Below are positions 9,392-17,882 of a stretch of 64,000 nt of DNA, piece after piece (within the stretch, counting starts at the first letter, position 1; every line of letters starts with the position of its first letter). The DNA is from Pseudochelatococcus sp050946405 (GTDB lineage: Bacteria > Pseudomonadota > Alphaproteobacteria > Rhizobiales > Beijerinckiaceae). The translations under genes and the position numbers were made by a program. The stretch lies in the NCBI RefSeq assembly GCF_050946405.1, contig NZ_JBMNUS010000006.1, positions 196,470 through 260,469 of the forward strand, read 5' to 3'. The notes under the pieces were generated by a model, which saw nothing but the letters and a program-made list of their open reading frames with translations, was not told the DNA's origin and made no database searches.

Positions 9392-10441
9392 ATGAAGGTA
9401 CTTGTGGGTCTCGTGGCCGCAGTCGCAATCGGTATCGCGCTGTCTCTGGCCCATTCCATTTTCGCGCCGGTGGCGTTCGCCCTGTTCATCATCGCCGTGG
9501 TGTGGCCGATGCAGAGCGCGCTGGAGCGGCGCATGCCCGCGTTGCTTGCCACCGTCGTGACGCTGCTCACCACGCTGCTGGTGGTCGGCGCCGTTACATG
9601 GTTGATCGTCTGGGGGCTTGGGCACGTGGGACAATGGGCCTTCGCCAATACCGCGCGCTTTCAGGCTCTTTACGATCAGGCGGGCGCGTGGCTCGAAGGG
9701 CATGGTTTCGTGCCGGCGGCGCTGATCGCGGAAAATCTCGACGTGCGCTGGCTGCTGCGGGTGTTTCAGGATCTCTCGTTCCGGCTTCAGGGGCTCACCA
9801 GCTTCCTCATCTTCACTTTCGTCTACGTTTTGCTCGGTTTGCTGGAAGCGCGCAGCATCGAGAGCCAGCTCCGCAAGCTCGGCGCGGGCGGCGCGCACGC
9901 GGAACTGGGCCGGTTCCTTCTCGCCTCGGTGGCGGATATCGCCCGCAAGTTCCAGAAATACATGGTGGTGCGCACGCTGATGAGCATCGCCACCGGCTTC
10001 ATCGTGTGGGCCTTCACCCTCACCGCGGGGCTGGAACTGGCGCTCGCCTGGGGCGCGCTCGCCTTCGCACTGAATTACGTGCCCTTCATCGGGCCGTTCG
10101 TGGCGACGCTGCTGCCCACGCTGTTCGCGCTGGCGCAACTCGGCTCGTGGGAAATGGCGGTGTTCGTCTTCGTCAGCCTCAACGTCATCCAGTTCCTCAC
10201 CGGCAGCTACATCGAGCCGCGCATGGCCGGGGCGGCATTGGCGACATCTCCCTTTCTGGTGCTGTTCTCGGTGTTCTTCTTCGCGTTCCTGTGGGGCATC
10301 GCGGGCGCCTTCATCGGCGTGCCGATCCTGATCGCCGGCCTCACCTTCTGCGCGCATCATCCCTCCGGCCGCTTCATCGCCGATATCTTTTCGGGGCAAC
10401 CGGCGGAGAAGAAGCGGCCCGGGATCGACGGCCTCGCCTGA
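9392..10441 (+). CDS. AI-2E family transporter (PerM/TqsA-like)
   Basis: This 349-residue membrane protein has the AI-2E/PerM layout: two N-terminal helices, an amphipathic cytoplasmic stretch (about residues 75-150), then helix pairs with ALNYVPFIGPF and the C-terminal IEPRMAG segment typical of the family. Members export autoinducer-2 or act as sodium/proton antiporters or general permeases, so the role stays open. GGGGGAG precedes ATG 9392. It follows the YqhA-like gene by 68 bases and converges on bioB with 19 bases between stops. Confidence 0.85.
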   Translation: MKVLVGLVAAVAIGIALSLAHSIFAPVAFALFIIAVVWPMQSALERRMPALLATVVTLLTTLLVVGAVTWLIVWGLGHVGQWAFANTARFQALYDQAGAWLEGHGFVPAALIAENLDVRWLLRVFQDLSFRLQGLTSFLIFTFVYVLLGLLEARSIESQLRKLGAGGAHAELGRFLLASVADIARKFQKYMVVRTLMSIATGFIVWAFTLTAGLELALAWGALAFALNYVPFIGPFVATLLPTLFALAQLGSWEMAVFVFVSLNVIQFLTGSYIEPRMAGAALATSPFLVLFSVFFFAFLWGIAGAFIGVPILIAGLTFCAHHPSGRFIADIFSGQPAEKKRPGIDGLA

Positions 10442-10460
10442 CGGCGACGCCGCCTCATAT

Positions 10461-11549
10461 TCATGCGGAAAGCGCGCACGCCTGTCGTTCCGACGCATCG
10501 GGGCGCGGCGGCGCTTCCGCCGCGCGCATGCCGAGTTTCGCCAGAAGCGCCGCATCCGCGTCGCGGGCGGGATTGCCGGTGGTGAGCAGCACGTCGCCGG
10601 TGAAGATCGAATTCGCGCCGGCAAGGAAGCACAACGCCTGCATCTCGTCGCTCATGGCGTGACGCCCCGCCGACAGCCGCACCACGCTTTGCGGCATCAG
10701 GATGCGGGCGAGCGCGACGAGACGGGCGAAGGAGATGGCGTCCGCCGGCTTCGCCTTGTCCATCACCGGCGCGCCCTCGATGGCGTTCCACATGTTGAGC
10801 GGCACGCTTTCGGGGTGGCGCTCCAGCGTGGCGAGCGTCACCAGCATGGCGATGCGGTCGTCCACCGTCTCGCCCATGCCGACGATGCCGCCGCAGCATA
10901 CCTTGACGCCGCCCGCCCGCACGTTGGCGAGGGTTTCCAGCCGGTCGTCCAGCGTCCGCGTGGTGACGATCTGCGGGTAGAAGGCGGGCGAGGTATCGAT
11001 GTTGTGGTTGTAGTAATCGAGCCCGGCCGAAGCGAGGCGCTCGACCTGCGCCGGCGTCAGCATGCCGAGCGTGACGCAGGTCTCCAGCCCGAGCGCTTTC
11101 ACGCCCGCGATCATGGCGCAGACGGCATCCATGTCCCGATCCCTGGGGCTGCGCCACGCCGCGCCCATGCAGAAGCGCGTCGCGCCGCCTGCCCTGGCGC
11201 GGCGGGCCTCGGCCAGCACGCGCTCCACCTGCATGAGCTTGCCCGCCTTGACGCCCGTTTTCCAGTGCGCGCTTTGGGAGCAATAGCCGCAATCCTCCGG
11301 GCAGCCGCCCGTCTTGATGGAGAGCAGCGTCGCGGTTTCCACCACCGCCGGGTCGAAATGGCGCCGGTGGATTTCCTGCGCGCGGAAGAGCAGCGCCGGG
11401 AAGGGGAGATCGTAGATCTCCCGCGCTTCGGCCACGCTCCAGTCGGTTCGCACGGAGGCGGTCCGCAAGGAGTCCGTTCGTATGGCGGCGGTTCGTATGG
11501 CGGCGGTCTGCGTCGCCGGCAGGCCGGTTGCTTCGGTTGCGACGCTCAT
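10461..11549 (-). CDS. bioB: Biotin synthase
   Basis: BioB is a radical-SAM enzyme that inserts sulfur into dethiobiotin in the last step of biotin synthesis. The CxxxCxxC motif (GGCPEDCGYCSQS, Cys83, Cys87, Cys90) binds the SAM [4Fe-4S] cluster; NHNIDTSP and the later conserved RLSAGR arginine, a ligand of the [2Fe-2S] cluster, are present. The protein has 362 residues, slightly long because of an N-terminal extension of five-residue repeats (R-T-x-x-hydrophobic, about residues 17-36). The start at 11549 overlaps the bioY stop as ATGA. The same frame is open much further upstream, but that part is shadow of bioY. No bioA, bioD or bioF is in the window. Regulation is probably by BioR through boxes upstream of bioY. 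Confidence 0.97.
   Translation of the reverse strand: MSVATEATGLPATQTAAIRTAAIRTDSLRTASVRTDWSVAEAREIYDLPFPALLFRAQEIHRRHFDPAVVETATLLSIKTGGCPEDCGYCSQSAHWKTGVKAGKLMQVERVLAEARRARAGGATRFCMGAAWRSPRDRDMDAVCAMIAGVKALGLETCVTLGMLTPAQVERLASAGLDYYNHNIDTSPAFYPQIVTTRTLDDRLETLANVRAGGVKVCCGGIVGMGETVDDRIAMLVTLATLERHPESVPLNMWNAIEGAPVMDKAKPADAISFARLVALARILMPQSVVRLSAGRHAMSDEMQALCFLAGANSIFTGDVLLTTGNPARDADAALLAKLGMRAAEAPPRPDASERQACALSA
11446..11505 (-). repeat. Four 15-bp in-frame tandem repeats in the bioB 5' end
   Basis: Units 11476-11490 and 11491-11505 are identical (GTTCGTATGGCGGCG on the plus strand). Units 11446-11460 and 11461-11475 are degenerate copies. They encode the repeated RT-containing pentapeptides at the BioB N-terminus, outside the catalytic barrel. 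Confidence 0.8.
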
Positions 11550-12127
11550 CGGCCGGTCTTCTCGAAGAAGCGGGCCGGGATGAAGCAAACGCCGAGCGCC
11601 ACCATGGCGATATTGATCAGATCGCCGAGGATGAAGGGCATGAAGCCAAGCGCCACGATCCGGTCCACCGGGACAAAGAAAGCGAGCCACGGCAGACCGG
11701 CGGCATAGATCACGCCAAGCCCCGCCAGCATGGCGAGTGTTTTTCCGCCCGCGCCGCGCCCGCGCGCCAGCGCGCCCGTCACCGGGTTTGCCGCGAGATA
11801 GCCGATGAGATAGCCGCCCGTCGGGCCGGCCATGTAGGCAAGGCCGATGCCGCGCTCCGGAGTGCCGGAAAAGACCGGCAGGCCCGCCGCGCCCGCCGCG
11901 AGATAGGCGAGGAAGGTCGCGGTGGCGAGGCGCGGCCCCGCCGTCACCGCGATCGCCATCACGGCCAGCGTGTGCAGCGTCATCGGCACCGGCCATGAGG
12001 GTACGCGCAGCTTGGCGCAAAGGGTGATCAGGGCCGCTCCCGCCACGATGAGGGCGACCGTCTGCGCGATGGTTCTGAAGCCGGATTTTTTGACGCCGGT
12101 TCCGGAGAAGGCGAGTGTCTGGCTCAT
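11546..12127 (-). CDS. bioY: BioY biotin transporter (ECF substrate-binding component)
   Basis: The 193-residue membrane protein shows BioY hallmarks: RVPSWPVPMTLHTLAV near residue 45, GPTGGYLIGYL near residue 100 and LPWLAFFV, spread over six hydrophobic segments. BioY captures biotin with high affinity, alone or with an ECF energizing module; no bioM/bioN genes are present. ATG 12127 is preferred over the ATG at 12142 because AAAGGA sits at the right distance before it. The stop overlaps the bioB start (ATGA), so uptake and final-step synthesis are co-expressed. Three BioR boxes lie in the 90 bases upstream. Confidence 0.93.
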   Translation of the reverse strand: MSQTLAFSGTGVKKSGFRTIAQTVALIVAGAALITLCAKLRVPSWPVPMTLHTLAVMAIAVTAGPRLATATFLAYLAAGAAGLPVFSGTPERGIGLAYMAGPTGGYLIGYLAANPVTGALARGRGAGGKTLAMLAGLGVIYAAGLPWLAFFVPVDRIVALGFMPFILGDLINIAMVALGVCFIPARFFEKTGR

Positions 12128-12142
12128 GCCGGTTCCTTTCAT

Positions 12143-12152
12143 TTATAGATAA
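12143..12152 (-). promoter_or_regulatory. BioR box 1 (bioY leader)
   Basis: TTATAGATAA matches the known alphaproteobacterial BioR consensus exactly and lies immediately before the bioY reading frame. Confidence 0.85.
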
Positions 12153-12161
12153 TCCGATGGG

Positions 12162-12171
12162 CTATCTATAA
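12162..12171 (+). promoter_or_regulatory. BioR box 2 (inverted relative to box 1)
   Basis: CTATCTATAA is the box in the opposite orientation with one change at the first base. Its centre is 19 bases from that of box 1, close to two helical turns, so both lie on nearly the same face of the DNA. Confidence 0.75.
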
Positions 12172-12204
12172 GGAATCCACAAGATCGGCTGAGTCGCAAG
12201 AAAA

Positions 12205-12214
12205 ATATAGATAA
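12205..12214 (-). promoter_or_regulatory. Possible third BioR box just after the bioR stop
   Basis: ATATAGATAA differs from the consensus at one position and starts right behind the bioR stop codon. It could extend repression over a separate bioY promoter. Confidence 0.5.
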
Positions 12215-12216
12215 TA

Positions 12217-12885
12217 TCAGCCTACGATGGCGAACGCGTCCCGCTGGCGGCCGCCGGCGGCGGGAACCGGCCGATGGCCGATCCACTGCACATGCCGCGC
12301 GAGCGTGGCGCAGGCGGTTTCGATATCGCCCTTGCGCAGGGCGGCCAGGATGGCCCGGTGATCGTGATCGGTCCGCGCTTCCCAATCCGACCGCCACGCC
12401 GCGAAGAGGAAGCGCGCGCTCGCCGCATGCAGGTCGTCGATGGCCGCGAGCAGGCGCGGCATGCCGCAGGGTTCGAGGATGAGACGATGGAAGCGGCGGT
12501 TCGCTTCCTCCCAGGAGCGCACGTCGCGCGAATCGTCGCCGGCCTTCGTCGCCTCGTCGGCGGCGGCGAGAACGGCCGGCGTCAGGTTCCGGGCGGCATG
12601 GCGCAGCGCCAGCACCTCCAGCGCCGCGCGCATCTCGGCGACCTCCTTGACCTCCGCCAGATTGAAGGCGGCCACCCGGACGCCGCGCCGCGGCTCGCTG
12701 ACGGCGAGCCCCTGCGCCTCCAGCCGCCGGAATGCCTCGCGCACCGGGACGTGGCTGGCGCCGAACTCCACCGCGACATGATCCTGCCGCAGCCGGGCGC
12801 CGGGCTCGATCTCGCCGGCGATGATGCGGTCCGCCAGCGTCCGGCTGATACGGGCGGCCAATGTCTCTTCCGATCTTGCGCTCAT
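12217..12885 (-). CDS. bioR: BioR, GntR-family biotin regulator
   Basis: The 222-residue protein has an N-terminal winged helix (about residues 10-75, with GARLRQDHVAVEFGASHVPVREAFRRLE shared across GntR proteins) and a C-terminal all-helical FCD domain (about residues 80-205) with the metal-site histidines, placing it in the FadR subfamily. In Rhizobiales BioR represses biotin synthesis and uptake genes by binding TTATnnATAA palindromes. Identification here rests on position directly upstream of bioY-bioB together with exact boxes at both promoters, so confidence is higher than for a GntR protein alone. A box in its own leader indicates autoregulation. Confidence 0.92.
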   Translation of the reverse strand: MSARSEETLAARISRTLADRIIAGEIEPGARLRQDHVAVEFGASHVPVREAFRRLEAQGLAVSEPRRGVRVAAFNLAEVKEVAEMRAALEVLALRHAARNLTPAVLAAADEATKAGDDSRDVRSWEEANRRFHRLILEPCGMPRLLAAIDDLHAASARFLFAAWRSDWEARTDHDHRAILAALRKGDIETACATLARHVQWIGHRPVPAAGGRQRDAFAIVG

Positions 12886-12888
12886 GTA

Positions 12889-12898
12889 TTATAGATAA
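12889..12898 (-). promoter_or_regulatory. BioR box in the bioR leader (autoregulation)
   Basis: An exact TTATAGATAA lies three bases before the bioR start codon, where binding would block transcription or its elongation. Confidence 0.82.
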
Positions 12899-12942
12899 TT
12901 TGAAGCGTCCATTATGTCGATCATGTCGGCGGGGCGGACCGC

Positions 12943-14697
12943 CTATTGGGCCGGCGAGAGGGTCGTTTCCGCCGCGGCGGGCGCCTGCACGGCATGGAGC
13001 CGCCGGTAGAGGCCGTTCGACGCCAGCAATTCCGCATGCCGGCCTTCCTCGGCGACGCGGCCGTTCTGCACCACCACGATGCGGTCGGCATGGGCGATGG
13101 TGGCGAGCCGGTGGGCGATGACCAGCGTGGTGCGGCCTTGCGACAATTCGCCCAGCGATTGCTGGATGGCGCGTTCGGTCTCCGTGTCGAGCGCGGAGGT
13201 GGCTTCGTCCAGGATCAGGATCGGCGGGTTCCTGAGGAAGATGCGGGCGATGGCGAGACGCTGCTTCTGCCCGCCGGAAAGCTTGACGCCGCGCTCGCCG
13301 ATCACGGTGTCGAGCCCCTCCGGCAGCGCGGCGATGAGGTCGTCCAGCCGCGCGCGGCGCACCGCCTCCCGGATCTCGTCCTCGCCGGCATCGAGGCGGC
13401 CGTAGGCGACATTCTCGCGGATGGTGCCGGCGAACAGGAAGACGTCCTGCTGCACGATGCCGATGTTGCGGCGCAGCGAGCGCAGCGTCATGTCGCGGAT
13501 GTCGATGCCGTCGATGGCGATGGCGCCGGAATCGGCCTCGTAGAACCGCGGCAGCAGCGAGCAGATCGTCGTTTTGCCGGACCCCGACGGCCCGACGAAG
13601 GCCACCGTCTCGCCGGGCGCGATCGTCAGGCTGATGCCGCGCAGCACCGGCCTGTCGGGCACATAGCCGAAGCGCACGTCGTCATAGCGGATCGCCCCGC
13701 GCAGGAGGCCGGCGTCGACCGCCCCCTCCCGGTCGTCGATGTCGGGACGGGTGGCGAGAAACTGCACGTAGCGCTGGAAACCGGCGAACCCTTTCGGATA
13801 GGTCTCGATCACGGCGTTGATCTTGTCGATGGGGCGGAAGAAGACGTTCACCAGCAGCAGGAAGCCGACGAAACCGCCGGCGCTCAGCTCGCCCCGGATG
13901 ACGAAGAAGCTGCCCGCCAGCATGACGACGATCTGCACCAGGCGCATGGCGAGATAGCTCAGCGTCGTGGAGGCGGCCATCACCTTGTAGGCTTGCAGCT
14001 TGGTGTCGCGGTAGGCGCGGTTGTCCTGCGCGAACAGGCGGCGCTCGTGGTCCTCGTTGGCGAAAGCCTGCACCACGCGGATGCCGCCGACGTTCTCCTC
14101 GATGCGGGCGTTGAAGCGCGCCACGCCGCCGTAGAGCGCGTGCCACGTCGCCGTCATGCGCCCGCCGTAGCGCGCCGTCACCCAGGCGATGAGCGGCACG
14201 ATCAGCGCCGTGATGAGCGCGAGCGGCGCATGCACCCACAGCATCAGGGCGAAGGCCCCGAGCAGGGTCATGATGGCGATGAAGACGTCTTCCGGCCCGT
14301 GATGGGCGACCTCGCCGATCTCCTCCAGATCCTTCGTGAGGCGCGCGACGAGGTGGCCGGTCTTCTGGTTGTCGAAGAAGCCGAAGGACAGTTTTTGCAG
14401 ATGGTCGAATGCCTTGCGGCGCATCTCGGTCTCGATGTCGATGCCGAGCATGTGCCCCCAATAGACGACGACGGCCTGCAACCCGCCGCTGACGAGATAG
14501 GTGGCGAAAAGCCCCGCCATGGCGAGCACGATGAGCCCCCACTCGCCCGTCGGCAGCAGGTGATCGACGAACAGCATCACCGCCAGCGGAAAGGCGAGCT
14601 CCAGCAGGCCCGCCGCCACCGCGCACCAGAAGTCGAGCAGGAACAGTTTCAGGTGCGGGCGGTAATAGGCGGCGAAACGTTTGAGGAGGTCGGTCAT
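12943..14697 (-). CDS. Exporter-fold ABC half-transporter (fused membrane and ATPase domains)
   Basis: The 584-residue protein has a six-helix type I exporter membrane domain (about residues 15-310) and a C-terminal ATPase domain with Walker A GPSGSGKTT, Q-loop, signature LSGGQKQR, Walker B ILILDEATSALD and the switch histidine in IAHRLAT. All key residues are intact, so a homodimer should be active. Homologues export lipids, peptides or drugs, but exporter-fold proteins linked to siderophore-interacting domains (IrtAB, YbtPQ) import ferric siderophores. Here it is last in a siderophore operon, 77 bases after a siderophore-interacting protein gene. ATG 14697 is the family start; the frame stays open to 14913 over the end of the neighbouring gene. 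Direction of transport is undecided. Confidence 0.85.
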   Translation of the reverse strand: MTDLLKRFAAYYRPHLKLFLLDFWCAVAAGLLELAFPLAVMLFVDHLLPTGEWGLIVLAMAGLFATYLVSGGLQAVVVYWGHMLGIDIETEMRRKAFDHLQKLSFGFFDNQKTGHLVARLTKDLEEIGEVAHHGPEDVFIAIMTLLGAFALMLWVHAPLALITALIVPLIAWVTARYGGRMTATWHALYGGVARFNARIEENVGGIRVVQAFANEDHERRLFAQDNRAYRDTKLQAYKVMAASTTLSYLAMRLVQIVVMLAGSFFVIRGELSAGGFVGFLLLVNVFFRPIDKINAVIETYPKGFAGFQRYVQFLATRPDIDDREGAVDAGLLRGAIRYDDVRFGYVPDRPVLRGISLTIAPGETVAFVGPSGSGKTTICSLLPRFYEADSGAIAIDGIDIRDMTLRSLRRNIGIVQQDVFLFAGTIRENVAYGRLDAGEDEIREAVRRARLDDLIAALPEGLDTVIGERGVKLSGGQKQRLAIARIFLRNPPILILDEATSALDTETERAIQQSLGELSQGRTTLVIAHRLATIAHADRIVVVQNGRVAEEGRHAELLASNGLYRRLHAVQAPAAAETTLSPAQ

Positions 14698-14774
14698 GGC
14701 GTCACGTCGGTTTGGCTGCCGGTCGGGCGAAGCGCGGGCGGATGACGTTGCATGGAGCCGGCCGGCGGCTCCTG

Positions 14775-15878
14775 TCAATCCTCGCGCGCGTCGTCGCCCG
14801 CCGCGCCGCGCCGCCAATAGGCGAAGGCATGGCATCCGTCGTGCGTCAGGCCGGCTTCCTTCAGCGCGAATCGGCGGATCGCCCGCGCCTGCGCGTGCTC
14901 GCATCCCGCCCATATGAAAGGCGGCTCGCCGCCGTCGCCGAGCCAGGGATGATCGCGCAACGCGCGCTCCAGCAGACCGGTGCCGTCGCGGTGCAGCCAG
15001 CGCAGATCGAGGCGGGCGGCGGATGTCAGCGGCTGCTCCTCGGCGGCGTCCGCCACCTCCACGAAAGCCGCCACCTCGGCGTGGGCCGGCAGGGTTTCGA
15101 GCTGGCGCGCGATGGCGGGCAGGGCGGTTTCGTCGCCCAGCATGATGTAGCGGCGCGCCTCGCCGATGACGCTGCCGCCGGGGCCGGTCATGCCCACGAT
15201 GTCGCCCGGCCGCGCATGCCGCGCGAAACCCGCGCCGGGCGCGTCGTGACCGTGGCCGTCGCCGTGCAGCATCATGTCAATGGCGACCTCTCCCTTCCGC
15301 ACGTCGATATGGCGGATGGTGTAGACGCGCGCCGCCGGCCTCGCCGCGCCCTGCGGCCATTGCGGCCGCCCGTCCTCGCCGCACACGGGCCATTGCGGCG
15401 CGGCCGGGCCGGGCGGCGGAAACAGCAGCCGCACATGCAGCCCGCCGGTGGCGAAGCGGCCGAGATCCTCGCCGGAGAGCACGATGCGGCGCATGCGCGG
15501 CGTCACATGAGTGACTGACGCCACGCGCATCTCGCGAAAATAGGGCAGCGGCTCTCCGGCGGCCCGGCCGTCGCCGGTCCAGCGAATCGCCGGTTCCTGC
15601 CCGCCGGCGAACTCCAGCACATGCTCGGCCACGATCAGCTTGAGGAACGACAACCCGGTGTCGTCGCCGCTCTCCAGCGCCACGGTCAGCGCGTCGCCGG
15701 CGATTTCAACGCGGGCGGTGCCGTAGTCGGCCCGGAACAGCGCGCCGTCGCCGAGGCGCTCCACCGGCACGTGCTCCGCCAGATGGTCGCACAGGCGGTT
15801 CAGCAAATCGCGCGGATCGGCCAGCGCGATGCGGGTCGCGGCCGCCAGGCGGGGGGTAGTAGGGCGCGGATCGGTCAT
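14775..15878 (-). CDS. Siderophore-interacting FAD-binding protein (ferric-siderophore reductase type)
   Basis: The 367-residue cytosolic protein has an N-terminal DUF2218-like domain (about residues 20-100, with HFxxxY-like acid-rich strands) and then a ViuB/SIP module: a FAD-binding beta-barrel with ARVYTIRHID (the RxYT flavin contact) followed by an NAD(P)H-binding fold with the GPGGS segment and a C-terminal W/GCEHAQARAIRRF motif. Such proteins reduce ferric siderophores to release iron inside the cell. It sits 15 bases after the permease gene and before the exporter-fold ABC gene, completing an uptake-and-release pathway. Confidence 0.9.
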   Translation of the reverse strand: MTDPRPTTPRLAAATRIALADPRDLLNRLCDHLAEHVPVERLGDGALFRADYGTARVEIAGDALTVALESGDDTGLSFLKLIVAEHVLEFAGGQEPAIRWTGDGRAAGEPLPYFREMRVASVTHVTPRMRRIVLSGEDLGRFATGGLHVRLLFPPPGPAAPQWPVCGEDGRPQWPQGAARPAARVYTIRHIDVRKGEVAIDMMLHGDGHGHDAPGAGFARHARPGDIVGMTGPGGSVIGEARRYIMLGDETALPAIARQLETLPAHAEVAAFVEVADAAEEQPLTSAARLDLRWLHRDGTGLLERALRDHPWLGDGGEPPFIWAGCEHAQARAIRRFALKEAGLTHDGCHAFAYWRRGAAGDDARED

Positions 15879-15893
15879 GCATGCTCTCCGTTG

Positions 15894-17882
15894 TCATCGC
15901 CCGGCGCCGGCGCGCCCGCGGCCGAGCAGCCAGACCAGATACGGGCCGCCGAGCAGCGCGGCGAACAGGCCGAGCGGCAGTTGATAGGGAAAGGCCGCCA
16001 TCCGCGACAGCCAGTCGGACAGCATCATCAGCCCCGCGCCGATCAGCACGCCGCCGGCCATGCCGGGAAGGGCGCGCGTGAGGCCGACGAGCCGCGCCAG
16101 ATGCGGCGCGATCAGGCCGATGAAGCTCAGCGGGCCGACGAACAGCGCGGCGGTGGCCGTCAGCAGGCCGGCGAGCACGATCAGCGCCGCGTGGCTGCGC
16201 CGCACCGGCACGCCGAGGGCGGCCGCGGTGACGGGGCCGAGCGGCAGGATGTCGAGCCAGCGGCCGGCGAAGGGGAGCGGCGCGAGCAGGAGCACGGCGG
16301 CGACGCCCGCCAGCAGCGCCTGCTGCGGGGTGGCCATGTTTACCGAACCGCTGATCCAGCGCAGCAGGGTAAACGCCCGCTCGCCGCCGGTGGCGATCAC
16401 CGCCGTCAGCACGGCCGAACACAGCGCGCCCATGGCGACGCCGCCGAGCAACAGCCGCTCCGGCCCGAAACCGCTGCGCGCGGCGATCGCCAGCATCAGC
16501 ACCAGCACGACGATCGCGCCCGCCGCGGAGGCCGCGAGCTGGAGGCCGAGGCCCGGATTGTCGACGAGATAAAGTGCGGCCGTCAGTCCCGCGCCCGCGC
16601 CGGTGCCGACGCCGAGAATTTCCGGGCTGGCGAGGGGATTGCCCGTCACCCGCTGCAACAGCATGCCGGCGCCCGCCAGCATCGCGCCGCTGGCGGCGGC
16701 GATCCCCAGATGCGGCGCCCGCCACGCCAGCAGGTCCGCGAACAGCGCGCCGGTGGCGATCGTCCAGCCGTCCGGCCCGCGCCCCAGCGCCAGAGCGGCC
16801 GCCGCCACGCCAAGACACGCCAGGGAGAGGGCGGCGAGCAGCCGCCACGGCCGCCGGCTGCGCATGCCCGTGGCCGGGCCGGCATGCAGCGAGGGCCATT
16901 CCGCCATGCGGATGCGCGGCAGAAGCCACAGCAGCAGCGGGCCGCCGAGCAGCGCCGTCGCCGCGCCGGTGGGAATGCGCTCGCCCTGCGCGCCGGCCAT
17001 GAGCTGAACGCAGCCGTCGGTCAGCCACAGCAGGATCGCGCCGATCAGGGGCGCCGCGATCATGCGCGCCCGCAGCGTGCGCGCGCCGCCGAGATGGGCG
17101 AGAGTAGGCGCGGCGAGGCCGATGAAGCCGATCACGCCCACCTCGGCGGTCACGGTCGAGGCGAGCCATACCGCAAGCCCGATCGCCGCGAGTCGCATGG
17201 CGTCGACGGCGATTCCCAGATTGCGGCCCGTCGCGTCGTCGAGCCCGAGGATGGCGAGCGGGCGCAACAGCAGTACCGCCCCCGCCGCCACGACGGCGAG
17301 CCGGATGCCGATGGTCGTCGCCGCGCCCCAGTCCTGCTGGGCGAGCGCGCCGCCGCCCCAGATGAACAGCGAGAACATGTAATCGCCGTTGGCGAGAATG
17401 AGCGCCGCGCTGGCGGCGGTGGCGGCCAGCGCCGTCATCATGCCGGCGAGCACGACGGAAACCGGCTCCAGCCCCCGCTTCCAGGTGAGGGCGAGAATGA
17501 GCGCCGCCGCGCCGACGCCGCCCGCCAGCGCGACGCCCTCGCGCGACAGGGCCATCAGCGAGGGAGTGGCGATGGTGGCGGCCGCCATCGCCAGTTGCGC
17601 GCCCGCCGCGATGCCGAGCGTCGACGGCTCGGCCAGCGGGTTGCGCAGCACCCGTTGCAGCAGCAGGCCGGCTAGGCCGAGCGCCGCGCCGGCCGCCAGC
17701 GCCACCGCCGCGCGGGGCAACAGGCCGTGGGTGAGGATCACCCGCCCGATCTCCCGCATGTGCGGGGCGGAAAAGGCCGCGTCGGACAGGTGCAGGCCGA
17801 TTTCCACCGCGAACAGGATCGCGGCCAGCAGGGCGGCGGCGCCCCAGAACAGCAGCGGGCGCAGGGCGAGGCGGTCAGTCAT
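15894..17882 (-). CDS. fhuB: Fused iron-siderophore ABC importer permease (FhuB-like)
   Basis: At 662 residues this is a tandem fusion of two FecCD-type permease halves. Each half contains the family phrases: GLLLQRVLRNPLAEPSTLGI in the first and GMLLQRVTGNPLASPEILG in the second, plus GLIAPHLARL near the end, for about 20 membrane helices. Fused permeases of this size are typical of hydroxamate (ferrichrome) importers such as FhuB. It forms the channel for iron-siderophore entry from the periplasm, working with the ATPase and binding protein encoded just upstream. Its start overlaps the binding-protein stop by eight bases. Confidence 0.93.
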   Translation of the reverse strand: MTDRLALRPLLFWGAAALLAAILFAVEIGLHLSDAAFSAPHMREIGRVILTHGLLPRAAVALAAGAALGLAGLLLQRVLRNPLAEPSTLGIAAGAQLAMAAATIATPSLMALSREGVALAGGVGAAALILALTWKRGLEPVSVVLAGMMTALAATAASAALILANGDYMFSLFIWGGGALAQQDWGAATTIGIRLAVVAAGAVLLLRPLAILGLDDATGRNLGIAVDAMRLAAIGLAVWLASTVTAEVGVIGFIGLAAPTLAHLGGARTLRARMIAAPLIGAILLWLTDGCVQLMAGAQGERIPTGAATALLGGPLLLWLLPRIRMAEWPSLHAGPATGMRSRRPWRLLAALSLACLGVAAAALALGRGPDGWTIATGALFADLLAWRAPHLGIAAASGAMLAGAGMLLQRVTGNPLASPEILGVGTGAGAGLTAALYLVDNPGLGLQLAASAAGAIVVLVLMLAIAARSGFGPERLLLGGVAMGALCSAVLTAVIATGGERAFTLLRWISGSVNMATPQQALLAGVAAVLLLAPLPFAGRWLDILPLGPVTAAALGVPVRRSHAALIVLAGLLTATAALFVGPLSFIGLIAPHLARLVGLTRALPGMAGGVLIGAGLMMLSDWLSRMAAFPYQLPLGLFAALLGGPYLVWLLGRGRAGAGR

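Noticed and set aside
14697..14913. A 72-codon N-terminal extension of the exporter-fold ABC protein into the siderophore-interacting gene, suggesting a fusion
   Set aside because: The extension is in a different frame from the flavoreductase and has no family similarity; the ATG at 14697 gives the normal start.
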